Assembly (NCBI GenBank): GCA_016183775.1 | Contig: JACPDY010000014.1 | Coordinates: forward strand, 34,647-98,646 | Reading direction: 5' to 3' | DNA from: Bacteroidota bacterium | GTDB lineage: Bacteria; Bacteroidota; Bacteroidia; JABDFU01 | Length of the DNA stretch: 64,000 nt | Shown: positions 61,152 through 64,000 of the stretch, one piece after another | Numbering within the stretch: the first letter of the stretch is position 1 | How the letters are laid out: each line of letters begins with the position of its first letter | Notes under the pieces: generated by a model | Databases searched by the model: none | Seen by the model: the letters and a program-made list of their open reading frames with translations, nothing else | Told to the model about the DNA's origin: nothing | Position numbers and translations under genes: made by a program

Positions 61152-62960
61152 ATGTCACACGATAATCACGGACACAGTGCTCATGCTCACGAACACAGTC
61201 ATGAGCATCATCACGAAGAATCGTTCCTAACAAAATATGTTTTCAGCATGGACCATAAGGTCATCGCGCGTCAGTTTTTGATAACGGCTGTTATTATGGC
61301 GCTGGTGGGCATGGTTATGTCAACATTGTTTCGTTTGCAGCTTGCCTGGCCCGGACAAAAGTTCTGGTTAGTGGAGTTTTTATTAGGCGACAAGTGGGGT
61401 AAGGATGGCATTTTAGATCCTAATATGTACCTGGCTCTTGTTACAATTCACGGTACCATCATGGTGTTTTTCCTGCTTACAGGAGGGTTAAGTGGCACGT
61501 TCGCCAATTTACTTATTCCTTACCAGGTTGGGGCGCGTGATATGGCTTCCGGGTTTTTGAATATGCTTTCGTTTTGGTTCTTTTTGGCATCTAGTGTAAT
61601 AATGTTATTGTCGCTTTTTGTTGAAGGTGGACCTGCATCTGCCGGATGGACGGTTTATCCTCCGTTAAGCGCACTGCCTCAGGCCATTCCGGGCTCAGGC
61701 TTAGGGATGACCCTTTGGTTGTTGAGTATGACAATATTTGTTGTTTCAGCTCTTTTAGGAGGCTTGAATTATATAATAACTGTATTTAACATGCGTACCA
61801 AAGGGATGTCGATGACCCGTTTGCCTCTCACGATATGGGCTTTCCTTATTACCGCTATTCTTGGTGTCCTCTCCTTTCCGGTTCTTGTATCGGCTGTAGT
61901 TTTATTGTTGATGGATAGAACATTTGGTACAAGTTTCTACCTGTCGGATATATATATTGGCGGACAGGCCCTTGAACAGAGCGGAGGCAGTCCGATCCTA
62001 TACCAGCACTTGTTCTGGTTCCTTGGTCACCCTGAAGTATACATTGTGTTATTACCCGCTCTTGGCATTGCTTCTGAGGTTATAGCCACCAACGCACGCA
62101 AACCTATCTTTGGGTACCGTGCGATGATCGGCTCCATGCTGGCCATCGGATTTTTATCGTTTATCGTTTGGGGGCATCACATGTTCATTACTGGGATGAA
62201 TCCTTTCCTGGGTTCTGTATTCGTATTCACCACATTGTTGATCGCTATACCGTCAGCAGTTAAGGCGTTCAATTATATTACAACGTTATGGAAGGGCAAT
62301 CTTAAATTAACGCCTGCCATGTTATTTGCTATCGGTTTGGTATCAACCTTTGTTACAGGCGGCGTTACAGGCATTATACTTGCAGACTCAGCGCTTGATG
62401 TTCCTGTACACGACACATACTTTGTTGTAGCCCACTTCCACATTGTAATGGGTCTTTCGGCCGTATTAGGTATGTTCGCAGGGGTTTATCATTGGTTCCC
62501 GAAACTTTTCCTTCGCCAGATGAATAAGAAATTAGGATATCTGCATTTTTGGACAACCTTTATTTCGGCGTATGGCGTATTTTTCCCGCAGCACTTTTTA
62601 GGCCTTGCAGGTGTTCCCCGTCGTTATTATACCAATACCGATTTCCCGATGTTTGATCACCTGGTTGATATAAATATTCTTGTTTCGATCTTTGCCTTTA
62701 TTGGAGCCGTGGCGCAGTTCATTTTTGTATTCAACTTTTTCTACAGCATATTCCGGGGACCTAAATCAGAACAAAATCCATGGCATAGTAATTCACTGGA
62801 GTGGACCACACCAATGGCGCATACCCACGGTAACTGGCCGGGTGCTTTACCCGTGGTTAAACGTTGGGCATACGATTACAGTAAACCAGGTAAACAATTG
62901 GATTATGTTCCGCAAACAGTTCCCCTTGAAGAAGGTGAAGTGGATGGCGGTGCACATTAA
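61152..62960 (+). CDS. coxA: Cytochrome c oxidase subunit I
   Basis: A 602-residue heme-copper oxidase subunit I. FWFLGHPEVYIVLLPALGIA carries the CuB His, the cross-linked Tyr and the D-channel Glu of A1-type oxidases. WGHHMFITGM and HDTYFVVAHFHIVMG hold the other CuB and heme ligands. The N-terminus is His-rich (residues 3-23). No coxC (subunit III) follows in this window. A palindromic terminator follows 18 bases after the stop. Confidence 0.96.
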   Translation: MSHDNHGHSAHAHEHSHEHHHEESFLTKYVFSMDHKVIARQFLITAVIMALVGMVMSTLFRLQLAWPGQKFWLVEFLLGDKWGKDGILDPNMYLALVTIHGTIMVFFLLTGGLSGTFANLLIPYQVGARDMASGFLNMLSFWFFLASSVIMLLSLFVEGGPASAGWTVYPPLSALPQAIPGSGLGMTLWLLSMTIFVVSALLGGLNYIITVFNMRTKGMSMTRLPLTIWAFLITAILGVLSFPVLVSAVVLLLMDRTFGTSFYLSDIYIGGQALEQSGGSPILYQHLFWFLGHPEVYIVLLPALGIASEVIATNARKPIFGYRAMIGSMLAIGFLSFIVWGHHMFITGMNPFLGSVFVFTTLLIAIPSAVKAFNYITTLWKGNLKLTPAMLFAIGLVSTFVTGGVTGIILADSALDVPVHDTYFVVAHFHIVMGLSAVLGMFAGVYHWFPKLFLRQMNKKLGYLHFWTTFISAYGVFFPQHFLGLAGVPRRYYTNTDFPMFDHLVDINILVSIFAFIGAVAQFIFVFNFFYSIFRGPKSEQNPWHSNSLEWTTPMAHTHGNWPGALPVVKRWAYDYSKPGKQLDYVPQTVPLEEGEVDGGAH

Positions 62961-62978
62961 TTAGTTAAAAGAGCAATT

Positions 62979-63013
62979 AAATCCCATCACGCTTAAGCGT
63001 GATGGGATTTTTA
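62979..63013. terminator. Terminator after coxA
   Basis: A perfect 16-bp palindrome (AAATCCCATCACGCTT and its complement, 62979-63010) with T-rich ends works in either direction. It closes the act-cox operon before the convergently placed next region. Confidence 0.88.
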
Positions 63014-63096
63014 TTGTGCAATATGTTTTTCAATACTTTTAGTCCAATCAATATTGGTATAATTTGCACCTTTGCAACATACAACCTGTTTCGCTG

Positions 63097-63669
63097 ATGA
63101 TAGCCATTAATAGCACACTTGTATCGGAAGATATTTTTGATGAAAAATTTGTTTGCGACCTGGGCGCATGCAAAGGAGAGTGTTGCGTGGCTGGTGTGTC
63201 GGGAGCCCCGCTTGAGAAGGAGGAAGTGGAGATATTGGAGACCATACTGCCCAAAGTAAAACCATACATGACAAAGGAAGGCATTGCGGCAGTTGAAAAG
63301 CAAGGTGTTTATGTGATAGATGAGGACCGTGACCTGACCACACCGCTGGTAAACGGAGGAGTTTGTGCTTTTGTATATATGGAGAACAAGATCGCGAAAT
63401 GCGCCATAGAAAAGGCGTATTATGAAGGTAAAGTGAAATTCAAAAAGCCCATCTCGTGCCACTTGTACCCCATTCGTATCACGCAAAAAAAGGGAGTGGA
63501 GAGGGTGGAATACCATCGTTGGAACATTTGTACCCCGGCCTGTTCATGCGGAACGAAGTTGAATGTTAGCGTATACAGGTTTTTAAAAGAACCGCTTATC
63601 CGCAAATACGATAAGCAATGGTATAAGCAGTTGGAGCTTGCTGCAGAGATAAGGAAGAAGAGTAAATGA
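63097..63669 (+). CDS. DUF3109 family cysteine-rich protein
   Basis: A 190-residue protein of the DUF3109 family with conserved Cys groups: KFVCDLGACKGECCVAGVSG, then GGVCAFVYMENKIAKCAIEK, SCHLYPIRI, and WNICTPACSCG. The Cys pattern suggests metal or iron-sulfur binding of unknown type. It is widespread in Bacteroidota without assigned role. ATG at 63097 is chosen over TTG at 63064, because homologues start near VSEDIFDEKFVC. Confidence 0.88.
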   Translation: MIAINSTLVSEDIFDEKFVCDLGACKGECCVAGVSGAPLEKEEVEILETILPKVKPYMTKEGIAAVEKQGVYVIDEDRDLTTPLVNGGVCAFVYMENKIAKCAIEKAYYEGKVKFKKPISCHLYPIRITQKKGVERVEYHRWNICTPACSCGTKLNVSVYRFLKEPLIRKYDKQWYKQLELAAEIRKKSK

Positions 63670-63763
63670 GTCTGCCTGTTGATGCTGTCTGAACGGGCAA
63701 GGCTAGGTTGCCGCTATTGCTTCCCTGCAATTTGAAACAGTCAGTCAGCCAACAACATGAGAA

Positions 63764-63883
63764 ATGAAACCAGATAAAGCCCGGAAGCAATTCGCGGCTC
63801 TCGCCAGGAAGTACAGGACACCAAAACAAGTACAGGCGTTTCTGAGAAAATTTCCTTATAATCATGAAATGGTCATGAGCTAG
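63764..63883 (+). pseudogene. N-terminal remnant of a transglutaminase-like gene
   Basis: Thirty-nine codons starting ATG: KPDKARKQFAALARKYRTPK, then QVQAFLRKFPYNHE, resemble the first residues of transglutaminase-like/cysteine-peptidase proteins of about 200 residues (xTPxQVQxFLRxxxYNxE). After PYNHEMVMS a stop appears at 63881-63883. The gene seems to be cut off there, most simply by the IS110-type element that begins downstream. The identification rests on pattern memory of a short piece. Confidence 0.55.
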
Positions 63884-63939
63884 AATGAAGCACACCAACC
63901 GAGGATGAATATTTAACTTCGTGCAAAACATGAAACGTA

Positions 63940-64000
63940 ATGCAAGAAATAAAATTCAAACAGGTTGTAACAACCGGTTGCGGTATAGATGTCCATAAGG
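63940..64000 (+). CDS. IS110-family transposase, N-terminal fragment
   Basis: Twenty residues before the window edge: MQEIKFKQVVTTGCGIDVHK. GIDVHK is the signature start of the DEDD (RuvC-like) transposases of IS110/IS1111, with the catalytic Asp. The ATG follows a short AT-rich region. Subgroup (IS110 or IS1111) and element ends cannot be seen. Confidence 0.8.
   Translation, partial: MQEIKFKQVVTTGCGIDVHK

Noticed and set aside
63670..63763. The GGCAA..TTGCC hairpin region as an IS110 bridge RNA
   Set aside because: It lies before the truncated gene remnant, so outside the probable element; no loop with matching target and donor guides can be shown.

Overview
The window comes from a Bacteroidota chromosome. 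Signs are a duplicated ExbD in a TonB operon, a type IX secretion (T9SS) C-terminal signal, DUF4270 next to a truncated starch-synthase domain, alternative complex III (ActABCDEF) followed by caa3-type oxidase genes, weak Shine-Dalgarno sequences, and several promoters of the TAnnTTTG type. I cannot assign a genus. Two tRNA genes are visible, tRNA-Lys(CTT) and tRNA-Arg(CCG), but no rRNA and no CRISPR.

Layout. 1-7.2 kb: the end of a dicarboxylate symporter, a DedA protein, then an ExbB-ExbD-ExbD-TonB operon with a PstS-like lipoprotein and a TPR protein. 7.2-14.9 kb (minus strand): Kup potassium transporter, RadA, an AbiEii-like toxin with a DUF6922 partner, heptose adenylyltransferase, a flippase-like membrane protein, PanD and PanC. 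15.1-22.6 kb (plus): GT5 half-domain protein, DUF4270 lipoprotein, GlmS, an XRE-S24 repressor and a DnaQ/GIY-YIG nuclease. 22.6-31.4 kb: an AT-rich, gene-poor stress island with DUF892, YtxH (broken), a holin-like membrane protein, a lmo0937-type peptide, YceI, an AsmA-like protein and several small disordered proteins. Four intergenic sites there share a TTCCC-N5/6-GGGAA palindrome. 31.7-36.5 kb: YceD-RpmF-PlsX-FabH-AccB-AccC, the conserved lipid precursor cluster. 36.7-40.5 kb: a large T9SS cargo gene split by a frameshift. 40.5-46.7 kb (minus): Tat-type superoxide dismutase, a BCCP-like protein, PAP2 phosphatase, Ppx/GppA, Ppk1, SixA and a DUF7793-like protein. 46.8-50.5 kb (minus): a compact fatty-acid-synthase-like cassette (ACP, SDR reductase, hotdog dehydratase, ketosynthase, phosphopantetheinyl transferase). 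51.4-63 kb (plus): the ActABCDEF-CoxB-CoxA respiratory operon. 63.1-64 kb: DUF3109, then a remnant of a transglutaminase-like gene and the start of an IS110-family transposase cut by the window edge.

The genes fit an aerobic heterotroph. The Act-Cox operon passes electrons from menaquinol to oxygen, and the resulting proton gradient can drive ExbBD-TonB import. The lipid cluster supplies acyl-ACP. The small cassette at 47-50 kb looks like a separate, dedicated acyl-chain pathway. The most interesting leads are the shared palindrome of the stress island, that acyl cassette, a roughly 57-residue insertion in PanC that looks like a translated intergenic repeat, and the IS110 junction.
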